NCBI RefSeq assembly: GCF_002088935.1
Contig: NZ_NCSS01000004.1
Location: forward strand, 124,001-188,000
DNA length: 64,000 nucleotides
Origin: Henriciella litoralis
GTDB lineage: Bacteria; Pseudomonadota; Alphaproteobacteria; Caulobacterales; Hyphomonadaceae
Reading direction: 5' to 3'
Part shown: positions 35,199-44,509 of the stretch, in pieces
How the letters are laid out: each line of letters begins with the position of its first letter
Numbering within the stretch: position 1 is the stretch's first letter
The notes under the pieces: generated by a model
What the model saw: only the letters and a program-made list of their open reading frames with translations
What the model was told of the DNA's origin: nothing
Database searches by the model: none
Made by a program: the position numbers and the translations under genes

Positions 35199-36428
35199 AT
35201 GACCTACGATCTAGTTATCGTCGGTGCCGGGATCGGCGGCTCTGCGATGGCCGCAACCATGGCAAAATCCGGCGCCAGCGTTTTGCTGCTCGAAAAATCT
35301 ACAAGCTATGAAGACCGTGTGCGCGGCGAGTGGATCGCGCCATGGGGCGTCGCAGAAGTTCGGCGGCTTGGGCTATATGACCTGTTGATGGAGGCGGGCG
35401 GCCACCACATCACTTCGCACGTGACCTATGATGAAAGCCGCGATCCGGATGCGGCAGAAACGACGGCCATGCCGCTCAATATCTTCGCGGAGAACGTGCC
35501 CGGCCCGCTCACGATTGGTCATCCACATCACTGCCAGACGCTGTTCGATGAAGCGGTGCGATGCGGCGCGGCGGCGCTGCGCGGCGTCAATGTGACGAAT
35601 ATCGAGCTCGGTGCTTCGCCCACTGTCACCTATGATCATGACGGCGCCGAACACACCGCGCACGCCGCACTCGTGATTGGCGCCGAAGGGCGGATGTCGC
35701 CGACGCGCAAGCAAGCCGGGATCAAGCTGCATCAGGACAAGCCGCATCACTGGTTTGCGGGCCTGCTGGTCGAGGGCGTCGAGGGCTGGGACCCGTCGCG
35801 CCAGGCGATCGGCACTGAGGGGCAGTTCGGCTTTCTGGCGTTTCCGCAGGGCGGAGATAAAGTGCGCGTCTATGGGGGCTATCCCCTCGCAGAAAAGGGC
35901 CGCTTTGCCGGTGAGGATGGCGCGCGAAAATTCCTCGACAGTTTCAGGATGAATTGCGCTCCCGCCAATCGGGCGATCGCCGACGGCACGCCGGCCGGGC
36001 CGCTTCTTTCCTATTTCAACAATGATAGCTGGACCGATGAGCCTTTTGCCGAGGGCGCGGTGCTGATCGGCGATGCGGCCGGCTGGAATGATCCGATCAA
36101 CGGGCTTGGCCTGTCGATCACCTATCGCGATGTACGGATCGTCTCAGACATTCTGAAGGCGACGCCCAAGGGCAAAACGCCCGACTTCTCATCCTATGCG
36201 AGCGAACGGGCCGAGCGGATGCGCCGGCTGCGCTTTGCCGGTCACTTACAAGCTGCGCTCGATATGGAGTTTGGCGATGAGGCCCGCGCGCGCCGCAAAA
36301 GCTATCATGAGCGCAGCGCAGCTGACCCGACGCTCGGGATGCATGGCGCGGCGATCATGGGCGGGCCGGAAAGCGTGCCGGCTGAAGTGTTCACCGATGC
36401 GCACCGCGACCGCGTCCTACAGGGGTAA
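35199..36428 (+). CDS. FAD-dependent monooxygenase/oxidoreductase
   Basis: A 409-residue flavoprotein of the aromatic-hydroxylase (PHBH) type. The N-terminal dinucleotide motif is VGAGIGGSAMAATMAKSGASV followed by LLEKS, the second flavin motif is LIGDAAGWNDPINGLGLSITYRDVR (GD motif), and a conserved Asp-Gly (VIGAEGRMSPTR) is present. Such enzymes hydroxylate or epoxidise small molecules with NAD(P)H and O2. GGAGG stands 6 nt before the ATG. It starts a three-gene set with an NTF2-like protein and a CHK-type kinase. Substrate unknown; some homologues act as dehydrogenases. Confidence 0.85.
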   Translation: MTYDLVIVGAGIGGSAMAATMAKSGASVLLLEKSTSYEDRVRGEWIAPWGVAEVRRLGLYDLLMEAGGHHITSHVTYDESRDPDAAETTAMPLNIFAENVPGPLTIGHPHHCQTLFDEAVRCGAAALRGVNVTNIELGASPTVTYDHDGAEHTAHAALVIGAEGRMSPTRKQAGIKLHQDKPHHWFAGLLVEGVEGWDPSRQAIGTEGQFGFLAFPQGGDKVRVYGGYPLAEKGRFAGEDGARKFLDSFRMNCAPANRAIADGTPAGPLLSYFNNDSWTDEPFAEGAVLIGDAAGWNDPINGLGLSITYRDVRIVSDILKATPKGKTPDFSSYASERAERMRRLRFAGHLQAALDMEFGDEARARRKSYHERSAADPTLGMHGAAIMGGPESVPAEVFTDAHRDRVLQG

Positions 36429-36432
36429 GTCC

Positions 36433-36798
36433 ATGGATATTGAGAAATTCAACGCCGACTGGCTTCAGGCCTGGACCGACAAGGATGTCGACAGGCTGGT
36501 GGGCTTCTATAGCGCCGACACGGTCTACAAGGATCCGCAGACAACCGCCGGTCTTGAGGGCCGCGAGGCGCTGCGCGGCTACCTCACCACTCTCTTCGCC
36601 TCGACCCCGCCGATGACCTACACGCCGGAAACGGTCTGGGCCATCGAGGGCGGCTTCTGCGGACGCTGGTATTGCGAGATCGGCGAAAATGGCGCCGAGG
36701 GAAAGATGCGCGGCTTTGATCTGGTGCTGCTGGAGCATGGCCTGATCAAGCATAATGAGGTCTATGTGCATCCCTTGGGCGAGCCGCAAGATGCCTGA
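36433..36798 (+). CDS. NTF2-like / SnoaL-type small protein
   Basis: A 121-residue protein with the cone-shaped NTF2-like fold: the N-terminal helices (FNADWLQAWTDKDVDRLVGFYS), the AVFxDP-like strand TVYKDPQTTAGLEGREALRGYL, and the curved sheet (YTPETVWAIEGGFCGRWYCE, MRGFDLVLLEHGLIKHNEVYV). SnoaL-like members act as isomerases or cyclases, others as binding proteins. AGGGG stands 6-7 nt before the ATG, 4 bp after the monooxygenase stop. The downstream kinase starts inside its last codons. Confidence 0.85.
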   Translation: MDIEKFNADWLQAWTDKDVDRLVGFYSADTVYKDPQTTAGLEGREALRGYLTTLFASTPPMTYTPETVWAIEGGFCGRWYCEIGENGAEGKMRGFDLVLLEHGLIKHNEVYVHPLGEPQDA

Positions 36799-37861
36799 TA
36801 TTCGCGAGTGGAAAGACATCGACGCGGCCTGGCTGAGCGAGGCTCTGCAGGCCGGCGGCGTTGACGCGAAGGTCAGCGCGTTTGAGGCGGGCAAGGTCGG
36901 CACAGGCCAGATTGGTGACTGTGTTCGGTTCAGGCTGGACTACGCCTCAGCCCCGCCAGACGCGCCAGCGACGATTGTCGGCAAGTTCCCGTCCGAGGGC
37001 GCTGAAAGCCGCGCGACAGGCGTGCAGCTTGGCAATTATCACCGCGAGGTGAAGTTCTACCAGCTGCTCCAGCCGGATGCGCGAATCTCGACGCCGCATT
37101 GCTATTTCACCGATGTGAATGAGGAGACGCACGATTTCGTCCTGATGATGAGCGATCTTGCGCCCGCCGAGCAGGGCGACCAGCTGGCGGGCGTCACGCT
37201 GGACCAGACGCGGCTTGTCCTTGATGAAGCGGCGAAACTTCATTCGGCCTTCTGGCAGGATGAAAAGCTCGATGATTTTAGCTGGGTGATGAACACCAGA
37301 AATGCGCCTGACCCGATCCCGCCAGAGCTGGTTGTGCAGCTCTGGGATGGCTTCAAGGCCCGATACGGGTCCCGCGTCACGCCGCAGGCAAGACAAGTCG
37401 GCGATGCGATGAGCCGCAATCTCGACGGCTATAATGATGCTCGCGAAGGCCCGAAATGCCTCATCCATTCGGACTTCCGGCCAGACAATATGATGTTCAA
37501 TCCAGCCGATCCGGACAAACCCGTCACCGTCGTTGACTGGCAGTCATTCGGCTATGGCCCGGGCGGCGCGGATGTCGGCTATTTCATCGCAGGCGCGATC
37601 GACCCTGAAACGCGCCGCGCCCATGAGAGCGAGCTTCTGGACCTCTACCTCTCGAAAATGTCGACGCTCGGCGCGGATGACTACTCACGCGATATTTTCC
37701 TCCCCCATTATGTCGCTGGGGCGTACCAGCATTTCTTCACGGCCTTCTTTGCCGCAATGCTGGTGACGCAAACTCCGCGAGGGGATGACATGTTCTTCCG
37801 GATGGCCAACGGTGCGGTCGATCTCATCGCTGATCATGACGCGCTCGACTGGTTCAACTAG
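36791..37861 (+). CDS. CHK/ecdysteroid-kinase-like phosphotransferase
   Basis: A 356-residue protein kinase-fold phosphotransferase. The catalytic loop is CLIHSDFRPDNMMF (HxDxxxxN) and the metal site is VVDWQSFGYGPGGADVGYFI, the pattern of aminoglycoside-phosphotransferase/EcKL-type small-molecule kinases, with an N-lobe FRLDYA..VGKFPSEG lysine region. It probably phosphorylates a hydroxyl on a small molecule. It overlaps the NTF2-like gene by 8 bp, and the order suggests one pathway: oxidise, rearrange, phosphorylate. The real substrate is unknown. Confidence 0.8.
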   Translation: MPDIREWKDIDAAWLSEALQAGGVDAKVSAFEAGKVGTGQIGDCVRFRLDYASAPPDAPATIVGKFPSEGAESRATGVQLGNYHREVKFYQLLQPDARISTPHCYFTDVNEETHDFVLMMSDLAPAEQGDQLAGVTLDQTRLVLDEAAKLHSAFWQDEKLDDFSWVMNTRNAPDPIPPELVVQLWDGFKARYGSRVTPQARQVGDAMSRNLDGYNDAREGPKCLIHSDFRPDNMMFNPADPDKPVTVVDWQSFGYGPGGADVGYFIAGAIDPETRRAHESELLDLYLSKMSTLGADDYSRDIFLPHYVAGAYQHFFTAFFAAMLVTQTPRGDDMFFRMANGAVDLIADHDALDWFN

Positions 37862-37941
37862 CCGCCGCGGGGAACCAGACTAGGTCTTAAAGGGTAAACC
37901 AGAGCGTGCGGACCGCACGTATCAGACCCAGAAAGGCTCTC

Positions 37942-39150
37942 ATGTCCCCCAGATTTTTCTCCCGATTGCTTCTTGTTTCCGCCTCTTCCGCCGCCATCGG
38001 CCTCTGCGCATCTGCGCAGTCCGCCGAGTCCATGACGGTCACCGGCTCTGCCGATACCGAGCTGACCGCCACCCCGCTCGAAACCTTTGATGGCGCCTGG
38101 GCGATGGCTTTCCTGCCGGATGGCCGCGCGCTCGTCACCGAACAGGATGGCGACCTCTGGCTACTGGACGCGGACGGCAAAAAGCTCGGCCAGATCGAGA
38201 ATGTGCCGAAAGTCACTGCACGCGGACAGGGCGGGCTTGGCGACATCGTGGTCGGTCCGGACTTCGGCGATGATAGCGGCGTCGTCTATCTCTCCTATGT
38301 CGAGCGTAACCCGGAAGACGATTCCCTTAGCGGCGCGGTGGTCGACACCGCCCTCCTCTCCCTGACACCTGAAGGCGGCATGCTGTCGGAGGTCAACCGG
38401 ATCTGGGAGCAGTCCCAGAAAGTGCCTGGCAATGGCCACTATAGTCATCGGATCGCCGTTGCGCAGGATGGCAATCTGATCATCACATCAGGCGAGCGCC
38501 AGAAATTCAGCCCGGCGCAGAATATGGACATGAACCTTGGCAAGACGATCCGCGTCACTCCCGATGGCGAACCTCTTTCCGACAATCCATTCTATGGCAG
38601 CGGCGGCGTGACCGATACGATCTGGTCGCTCGGCCATCGCAATATGCTGGGCGTCGCCTTTGATGCTGATGGCGATCTCTGGGTGCACGAGATGGGCCCG
38701 AAAGGCGGCGATGAGCTGAACCTCATCCTGAAGGGCGAGAATTACGGCTATCCGATCGTGTCGAATGGCGAGCACTATAATAGCAAACAGTTCTTCGGAA
38801 ATCACGAAGACCATCCGATCTATGAGAACCCTGCCGTTTCCTGGACGCCTGTGATCAGCCCGGCTGGTCTGATCATTTATGATGGTGACATGTTCTCTGA
38901 CTGGGACGGCGACGCCTTTATCGGCGGCCTCTCATCCAAGGCGCTGATCCGTGTCGAATTTGAGGAAACCCCGCTCGACAATCAGGGCGCTGGCGGCAAA
39001 TCGAAGACAATGGAAAAAACCGCAACCGAAGCCGAACGCTTTGAATGGGGCAAGCGCATCCGCGAGGTGGAACAAGGCCCGGATGGCGCGATCTATGTGC
39101 TGGAGGATGATCCGGGCGGCCGGCTGATCAAGCTGACGCCTGCTGGCTAA
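37942..39150 (+). CDS. PQQ-dependent aldose sugar dehydrogenase, periplasmic
   Basis: A 402-residue soluble quinoprotein dehydrogenase (Asd/YliI type) with a six-bladed propeller. A signal peptide ends near QSAE. Landmarks are GQGGLGDIVVGPDF, the catalytic His in NGHYSHRIAVAQDGNLIITSG, NMDMNLGKTIRVTPDG, and WSLGHRNMLGVAFD with LWVHEMGPKGGDELN (PQQ and calcium contacts). It oxidises aldose sugars to lactones, passing electrons to the respiratory chain. The ATG at 37942 has AAAGG upstream. No PQQ synthesis genes are in the window, so the cofactor must come from elsewhere. Confidence 0.88.
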   Translation: MSPRFFSRLLLVSASSAAIGLCASAQSAESMTVTGSADTELTATPLETFDGAWAMAFLPDGRALVTEQDGDLWLLDADGKKLGQIENVPKVTARGQGGLGDIVVGPDFGDDSGVVYLSYVERNPEDDSLSGAVVDTALLSLTPEGGMLSEVNRIWEQSQKVPGNGHYSHRIAVAQDGNLIITSGERQKFSPAQNMDMNLGKTIRVTPDGEPLSDNPFYGSGGVTDTIWSLGHRNMLGVAFDADGDLWVHEMGPKGGDELNLILKGENYGYPIVSNGEHYNSKQFFGNHEDHPIYENPAVSWTPVISPAGLIIYDGDMFSDWDGDAFIGGLSSKALIRVEFEETPLDNQGAGGKSKTMEKTATEAERFEWGKRIREVEQGPDGAIYVLEDDPGGRLIKLTPAG

Positions 39151-39174
39151 ACCTCGCCGCTCAACTGAATTGAT

Positions 39175-39210
39175 AGGGCCGCCCGGTGACGACCAGGGGG
39201 CCCTTTCTTT
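39175..39210 (+). terminator. Intrinsic terminator after the sugar dehydrogenase gene
   Basis: Nested stem AGGGCC...CCC GGT...ACC GGG...GGCCCT followed by TTCTTT, directly downstream of the stop. The pairing is interrupted by two unpaired bases. Confidence 0.75.
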
Positions 39211-39281
39211 GCCTTTTGGGCTGTCGCAATTGGCACGCGATATGGTCCTGAACCTTGGCTCAAGCGAGCGGACCCGGCCAA

Positions 39282-40016
39282 CTACGCCACTTCCAGGCCG
39301 AGCGAACTGGCTTTTTCCAGAAAGTCCGGTGGCGCACCTGCTTCCAGGGTCAGGTCACTTCCATCGGGATGCTTCAGCTCAAGCTGCTGTGCGTGGAGCA
39401 TCAACCTGTCGGCAGACATTTTGCCAGTCCCGTAAATCCGGTCCCCGAGAATCGGACATCCGAGCGCGGCCATGTGCGCGCGAATCTGGTGCATCCGTCC
39501 TGTGCGGGGCTTTGCCCGGATGAGCGCATGGGCCCCAGACCGCGCAATGATGGTCCAGTCGGTCCGCGCCGTCTGCGCCTTTGGCGTATCAGCGGATGAA
39601 GGCACCATTTTCTCCCGTCCGCCCCGGTCCGAAGGCACTTTCAGCAAAGCCTGGTCCATTGTGCCGGACGTTTCTGCGGGGATGTCACCGCCGACCAGCG
39701 CGAGATAAGTCTTGCGGGCTGTACGTCTGGCAAATTGTTCGGACAGGGCTGCCGCTGCAGGCTGCGTGCGCGCGACGATGAGTACGCCCGATGTGCCGGA
39801 ATCGATCCGGTGCACAAGTTTGGGCCGCTTCCCATTCGATTTAGCAAAGGCCCAGAGCAGGAAGTCGACAGACTGCCCCCGGCCACCCGCGGTCTGGACG
39901 GCGAGGCCGGACGGCTTGTTGAAGGCCAGAATTTGATCATCCTCATGGATCACCAGCGAGCGAATGAAATCCGCATCTTCTGGCTTGATGTGAGGAATTG
40001 GTCTGTTGCGGCCCAT
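39282..40016 (-). CDS. RluA/RluC-like pseudouridine synthase without S4 domain
   Basis: A 244-residue pseudouridine synthase consisting only of the catalytic domain: the active-site Asp in HRIDSGTSGVL, IRAKPRTGRMHQIRAHMAALG and the end DRLMLHAQQLELKHP. No S4 domain is present. It is the second such enzyme in the window. The ATG at 40016 (MGRNRPIPHI) is the plausible start; the frame is open to 40256 but overlaps the terminator and receptor gene. The ribosome site is weak (AAGAG). Confidence 0.85.
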   Translation of the reverse strand: MGRNRPIPHIKPEDADFIRSLVIHEDDQILAFNKPSGLAVQTAGGRGQSVDFLLWAFAKSNGKRPKLVHRIDSGTSGVLIVARTQPAAAALSEQFARRTARKTYLALVGGDIPAETSGTMDQALLKVPSDRGGREKMVPSSADTPKAQTARTDWTIIARSGAHALIRAKPRTGRMHQIRAHMAALGCPILGDRIYGTGKMSADRLMLHAQQLELKHPDGSDLTLEAGAPPDFLEKASSLGLEVA

Positions 40017-40070
40017 GCATGCGCTCTTAGCGCGCGAGGCGCCCGGACCGCAATCTTCCGGACAAAAGAA

Positions 40071-40094
40071 AAGGGCGGCCAAGAGGCCGCCCTT
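40071..40094 (-). terminator. Intrinsic terminator of the TonB-dependent receptor gene
   Basis: A perfect 10-bp stem AAGGGCGGCC / GGCCGCCCTT with loop AAGA; on the minus strand it continues CTTTTCTTTTG, a T-rich tract. Confidence 0.93.
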
Positions 40095-40122
40095 CCCAAA
40101 TACTTTTCGGTTGAACCGTCGA

Positions 40123-43100
40123 TTAGAAGTCGAGACGGAAGCCGGCGTAGTAGCGACGACCGAGCGAGTCATAGACTGCGTCGTTCGTGTACTGGCCGGT
40201 ACCACCAACAAGGCCAACACCGGTGTAGACGAACTCGTCAGTGACGTTGTCCACACCGAACACCAGGGTCATCGTGTCAGCAACACGGTAACGAGCCTGA
40301 ACGTCGGTGAAGAACTTGTTACCGATTTCGAAGTCTGTGGACAGGAAGCCGTAGTCGTCAGACGTTTCGCCAATCCAGGTGGTGTCGAGGGCCAGCGTAA
40401 CTGGACCGTAGTCGTACACTACACCGAACAGACCTTCGTGCTCGGACAGACCTTGGTCGCCCACGGAGTCAGAGAAACCGTCGCCTGGGAAGGCTTCGCT
40501 CGAATACTCGTCGAGATACTGATAGTTGGCCGAGAAGCCAAGGATACCGTAATCCGTCTGAGAGCCGAACATGTCAGCAATATCCAGCGTGTAGCTAGCC
40601 TGCAGGTCGATACCGGACGTCTTGATAGACGCGAGGTTCTGCGTGAACGAGTTCACCTGATCCGTTGCGCCGAGCGACGGGCCGACTGGGAAACGAACAA
40701 CGTTCGAACAGAACGTGCTGGTCGGATCGAAGGTCGTAACCGTATCATCACCGTTACCATAACAGCGGTTCAGCGAGGTCTGACGACCCAACGTACCAAT
40801 CGCGTCGGTGATTTCGATGTCGAAGTAGTCGACCGAAATCGCGAGTGGTTCGAGCCACTTGTTGAAGTCCGGATTGAAGACAAAACCAATCGTGAAGGTT
40901 TCAGCTTCTTCTTCCTTGAGGTCAAAGCCGCCAGCGATTGCGCCGCCGACGAAACCACCTGTGCCCTGACGTTCAGCGAGCGTCAGATCAAACGAACCGT
41001 CACGAGCGATACGGGCCGCAACGAGTGGGTCAGCCGCACAGATGCTTGCGATACGACCATCATCACCGGTCGTGACGCCGTTTCTGGCTGGTGTGCCACC
41101 AACGATCGACACGCCGTCACAAGGATCGGAAACAGTCGCGAAGGTTTCACCGAGACCGGAGAAGGCTTCACCAATGTTCGGTGCGCGAACAGCTTCGGAG
41201 TAAGAAGCGCGGAAACGCAGCGAGGAGATTGGCTGATAGTCGATGTTCGAGGACCAGGCAAACGTGTCGCCAACTGTGGAGTAGTTGGATGCACGAGCAG
41301 CAAGGTTCACCGTGAGCTCTTCAGCGAATGGAGCGTCTGCCAGGATAGGCAGTTTAAGTTCGCCGAAGATTTCGTCGACTTCAAAGCTACCGATCGTTTT
41401 CGGAGTGACGTTACCGCCATTCAGACCGCTTTGGGAAAGCGCGTCCGGAATTTCCGAAGACGATTCACTACGCCATTCGTAACCGAGCACGAAAGCCGCA
41501 GGGCCACCTGGAAGGGAGAAGCCTGCCAGCGACGAGTCACCGGTGATGAATGCGTTAAAGACGGTCTGTTCGATTTCAGCATCGAACTTCGAATCAGCAC
41601 GAACCCATGCAGCGGCGTCATCAGTGATGCTGCCCTTGCCGAAGATGTTGATTGGCACACAACCAAGCGAACGTTGTTCTGGATCAGCACAAACGACCTC
41701 ACCGTTGACGACGGTCGTGTCGAGCGCTGCAGCAAACGCACGAACGTCAAGCTGACCAGTAGATTCCTGGTTCTGCGTGGTGCGGCCCCAGTTCAAGCTG
41801 GTTTCGTACGCAAGTCCGTTTTCGAACTCACCGTCGAAACCTGCCACGATACGTGCCGTTTGACGTGTGTTGTTGGCCGAACGGATGTTAACTTCCGTGG
41901 TCCGACGAACGAAGGCGTACTTCAGGTCTTCGTCAGCAATGCCTGGGTTGGCAGCGCGGATCTGATTGCGAAGGGCTTCTGGAACAAAAGCGCCGAGAAT
42001 TGGGGCACCATTGATACAGGTTGGCGCCGTCGCAGCGTTGCTGTCGAGATCACCACACTGGATCGCTCCACCATACACGTCTTCATAAGAAAGCGGGAAT
42101 GGCTCGAGCTCAGCGCGCGTGTCGGTCGAAGCGTAGTTGATTTCCGTGAAGAAATTCGCCCAAGGTGCCAGCTCATAGTTGATCACAGACGATGCAGTGA
42201 TCCGCTCGGTTGGCGTGAACAGTGCGCGGAAAGCTTGGCGGTTAAAGCCGTCGGTCCCGCTGCTGAACGCACGATAGGTGCCAGTGGTTTCGTCGAAGGT
42301 ACCGTTACCAACGCCGGCGCCAAAGAAGCGGCCGCGCTCGGAGAACGAAGAGAAACGTGGCGCGCCGAAATACTCGGACGCATTGTAAAGGACATCGGCC
42401 GGGTCGCCGGTGTAAGCCGCGAACGAAAGGTCGTCCACGCCTTGGCCTGTACGGTTACGGAAGAACGAACCGTTGTTACGGCTCCAGCTGATAGAAGCAA
42501 CTGCGTTACCGCGACCTTCGTCGAAGTTGGCACCTGCCGTCATCGTTGCGCGATAGCTCTCAAGGTCGCCAGCTTCGGCCATGCCGGTCTGTGCGGAGAA
42601 GGAGAAGCCTTCGTAGTCGTCCTTGAGGATCAGGTTGACAACACCTGCGAGCGCGTCGGAACCGTAAACGGCCGATGCACCACCAGTGATGACGTCGATA
42701 CGCTCGATGAAGTCAGTCGGGATCTGGTTGAAGTCGACGATTTGCGAACCAGGAAGACCAGCGACAAAACGGCGGCCGTTAACCAGAACCAGCGTACGGT
42801 CTTCACCAAGGTTACGAAGATCAACAGTGTTGATACCCGAAGCAGTTGTCGTGAAGTTCGAGTTGGTGGATGTCAGGCCTGACACACCAGCTGCTGGAAG
42901 GGTCCGCAGGATTTCTGCAGTGTTCACAGCACCGGTCAGCTCAATTTGCTGAGCGTCGAACTGCGAAACTGGAACTGGCGACGACAGGTTGGTCTGACCG
43001 ATACGCGTACCGGTAACCGTTACAGTTTCCTGACGCGCGGTGCTGTCTTCAACAGACGAATCCAGCGCAACTGCTGGCTCATCTTGACCCTGCGCAATGG

Positions 43101-43179
43101 CAGTACCGCCGAATGTAAATGCAGCGCCCGCGATTACGGACGAGGCAAGAAGGCGGGTCTTAAAAAATTTCCCGTTCAC
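40123..43179 (-). CDS. TonB-dependent outer-membrane receptor
   Basis: A 1018-residue TonB-dependent receptor of the large carbohydrate/siderophore-type class common in marine alphaproteobacteria. The signal peptide ends near AIAQ. The TonB-box region is followed by the plug (ETVTVTGTRIGQTNLSSPVPV, NTAEILRTLPA, LVLVNGRRFVAG, IDVITGGASAVYGSDALAGVVNLIL) and the 22-strand barrel ending in the terminal Phe motif GFRLDF. The cargo is unknown. The GTG start has GGAGG 7 nt upstream, and its own terminator follows. Confidence 0.95.
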   Translation of the reverse strand: MNGKFFKTRLLASSVIAGAAFTFGGTAIAQGQDEPAVALDSSVEDSTARQETVTVTGTRIGQTNLSSPVPVSQFDAQQIELTGAVNTAEILRTLPAAGVSGLTSTNSNFTTTASGINTVDLRNLGEDRTLVLVNGRRFVAGLPGSQIVDFNQIPTDFIERIDVITGGASAVYGSDALAGVVNLILKDDYEGFSFSAQTGMAEAGDLESYRATMTAGANFDEGRGNAVASISWSRNNGSFFRNRTGQGVDDLSFAAYTGDPADVLYNASEYFGAPRFSSFSERGRFFGAGVGNGTFDETTGTYRAFSSGTDGFNRQAFRALFTPTERITASSVINYELAPWANFFTEINYASTDTRAELEPFPLSYEDVYGGAIQCGDLDSNAATAPTCINGAPILGAFVPEALRNQIRAANPGIADEDLKYAFVRRTTEVNIRSANNTRQTARIVAGFDGEFENGLAYETSLNWGRTTQNQESTGQLDVRAFAAALDTTVVNGEVVCADPEQRSLGCVPINIFGKGSITDDAAAWVRADSKFDAEIEQTVFNAFITGDSSLAGFSLPGGPAAFVLGYEWRSESSSEIPDALSQSGLNGGNVTPKTIGSFEVDEIFGELKLPILADAPFAEELTVNLAARASNYSTVGDTFAWSSNIDYQPISSLRFRASYSEAVRAPNIGEAFSGLGETFATVSDPCDGVSIVGGTPARNGVTTGDDGRIASICAADPLVAARIARDGSFDLTLAERQGTGGFVGGAIAGGFDLKEEEAETFTIGFVFNPDFNKWLEPLAISVDYFDIEITDAIGTLGRQTSLNRCYGNGDDTVTTFDPTSTFCSNVVRFPVGPSLGATDQVNSFTQNLASIKTSGIDLQASYTLDIADMFGSQTDYGILGFSANYQYLDEYSSEAFPGDGFSDSVGDQGLSEHEGLFGVVYDYGPVTLALDTTWIGETSDDYGFLSTDFEIGNKFFTDVQARYRVADTMTLVFGVDNVTDEFVYTGVGLVGGTGQYTNDAVYDSLGRRYYAGFRLDF

Positions 43180-43383
43180 TATGGAACCTCCAAATTAACT
43201 CTCACATGCCAATTGGCAGCCGCGCCCCCTGAGGATACGGCATGGACACGACGTAATGTTTGAGAATTCAACTGGTCAATCAAAAGTGACACTGAAGTAA
43301 CAACTTCTTCAACGACTGTTGCGAAGTTGTCTCACAATGCCGCTCTGAGCCCCAAAATTAGTAAATTTTACCCCGGTTTCTTT

Positions 43384-44484
43384 TTACACCGACAGAGCGC
43401 TGACGATCAGCACCGAGGTAAACAGGAAAATTGCCCCTATCAGCCAGACGAAGCTCAGGAACAGGAATCTGAGGAAGGCAGTGACATATCCAGAGCCATA
43501 AGCGCCCCGGAAACTGAGCACGACGTAGATGGGCAAAATGAGGAACAACAGACCCGGCGCCCAGCCCCCCAACCAGGGGGACACCAGGAAGGCAATTGTC
43601 GCCATCATATACATCCATGTGTGCAGATGCAGAGCGTGGATGGCGTGGTCGTAGATGTAGTATTTTCGTCGCCAGGCATACAGGATCGAGAGCGCGAGCA
43701 CCGTCATCGGCACGAAAAGCAGGCTGAGTCGCGGCGCCCAGGATTCGATCGCCGCAAAGAAAAGTCGCGGATTATCAGCCACGCGTCTGGCCGCATTTTC
43801 CAGAGCCTCGCCTGTGCTGCTGCTGCTCGCAGCCCCCTGCGCGTCTTCTTCGTCAGACGGCGCGGCGTCCTCTGATGCGCCAGCGTCCATCGCCACGGTT
43901 TCGTCCTGAACGCCAATGGTGGCGGCATCGACGGCAGCTTCAGCGTTTCGAAGGCCTTCCGCCTGTTCAAGCAAGCGGCGAAGCGTATCTGCCTCCACTT
44001 CGGTCTCGGCGTTCGCCAGCCGTTCGCGCAGGGCGCCCAGTTGTTCGTCCGTCACCTCGATCCTGGCCTCGCGGCCAGATTCGCCCACTTGCACAATCTC
44101 GTCGATCCAGCCGGCCCGGTCGGCAAACAGGAACACGACAAAATAGAAGATCAGGCTGGACAGCAGGAACAGGCGGAAAGGCGGCACATAACGCGCACGC
44201 TTGCCCTCGCTATAGCGGCGGCTGAGCCGTCCCGGCCTGAAGAAAAGAAGCGGGAGGGTTTTCGCGATACGTCCATCCAGCGCGAAACTGTCTGAGATCG
44301 TATCGATGATCAGCCCGAGGAAAGGCCGATGGAAACTGGCCGCCAGCTGCCCACAGACCGGACAGTGCCGCTTGGCGACAAGCTCGCCGCAATTGCGGCA
44401 AGGCTGACCGGAAAGGTCTGACTTGCCACCCGCCGAAAGCCCGCCAACCGAAGCGGCGGCGGCCGTTTCCATTTCAGCACTCAT
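43384..44484 (-). CDS. DUF3667 domain membrane protein with zinc ribbon
   Basis: A 366-residue membrane protein with an N-terminal zinc ribbon, Cys29, Cys32, Cys41 and Cys44 in PCRNCGELVAKRHCPVCGQ, followed by hydrophobic helices and GRIAKTLPLLFFRPGRLSRRY, the DUF3667 signature. An acidic coiled stretch (about 140-240) separates the first membrane segment from four C-terminal ones. Its function is unknown; homologues often sit with cell-envelope or sensory genes. The start is close after AGGGG. It lies 25 bp downstream of the OppA-like gene. Confidence 0.8.
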   Translation of the reverse strand: MSAEMETAAAASVGGLSAGGKSDLSGQPCRNCGELVAKRHCPVCGQLAASFHRPFLGLIIDTISDSFALDGRIAKTLPLLFFRPGRLSRRYSEGKRARYVPPFRLFLLSSLIFYFVVFLFADRAGWIDEIVQVGESGREARIEVTDEQLGALRERLANAETEVEADTLRRLLEQAEGLRNAEAAVDAATIGVQDETVAMDAGASEDAAPSDEEDAQGAASSSSTGEALENAARRVADNPRLFFAAIESWAPRLSLLFVPMTVLALSILYAWRRKYYIYDHAIHALHLHTWMYMMATIAFLVSPWLGGWAPGLLFLILPIYVVLSFRGAYGSGYVTAFLRFLFLSFVWLIGAIFLFTSVLIVSALSV

Positions 44485-44509
44485 TTTCCCCTAGCCCCTT
44501 CAGGCTCCC

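Noticed and set aside
40006-42882. A 958-codon open frame opposite the TonB receptor gene
   Set aside because: It is the antisense shadow of a gene with strong codon bias: no ribosome site, Arg/Val/Thr-rich implausible composition, and no recognisable domain; the minus-strand frame is clearly a receptor.
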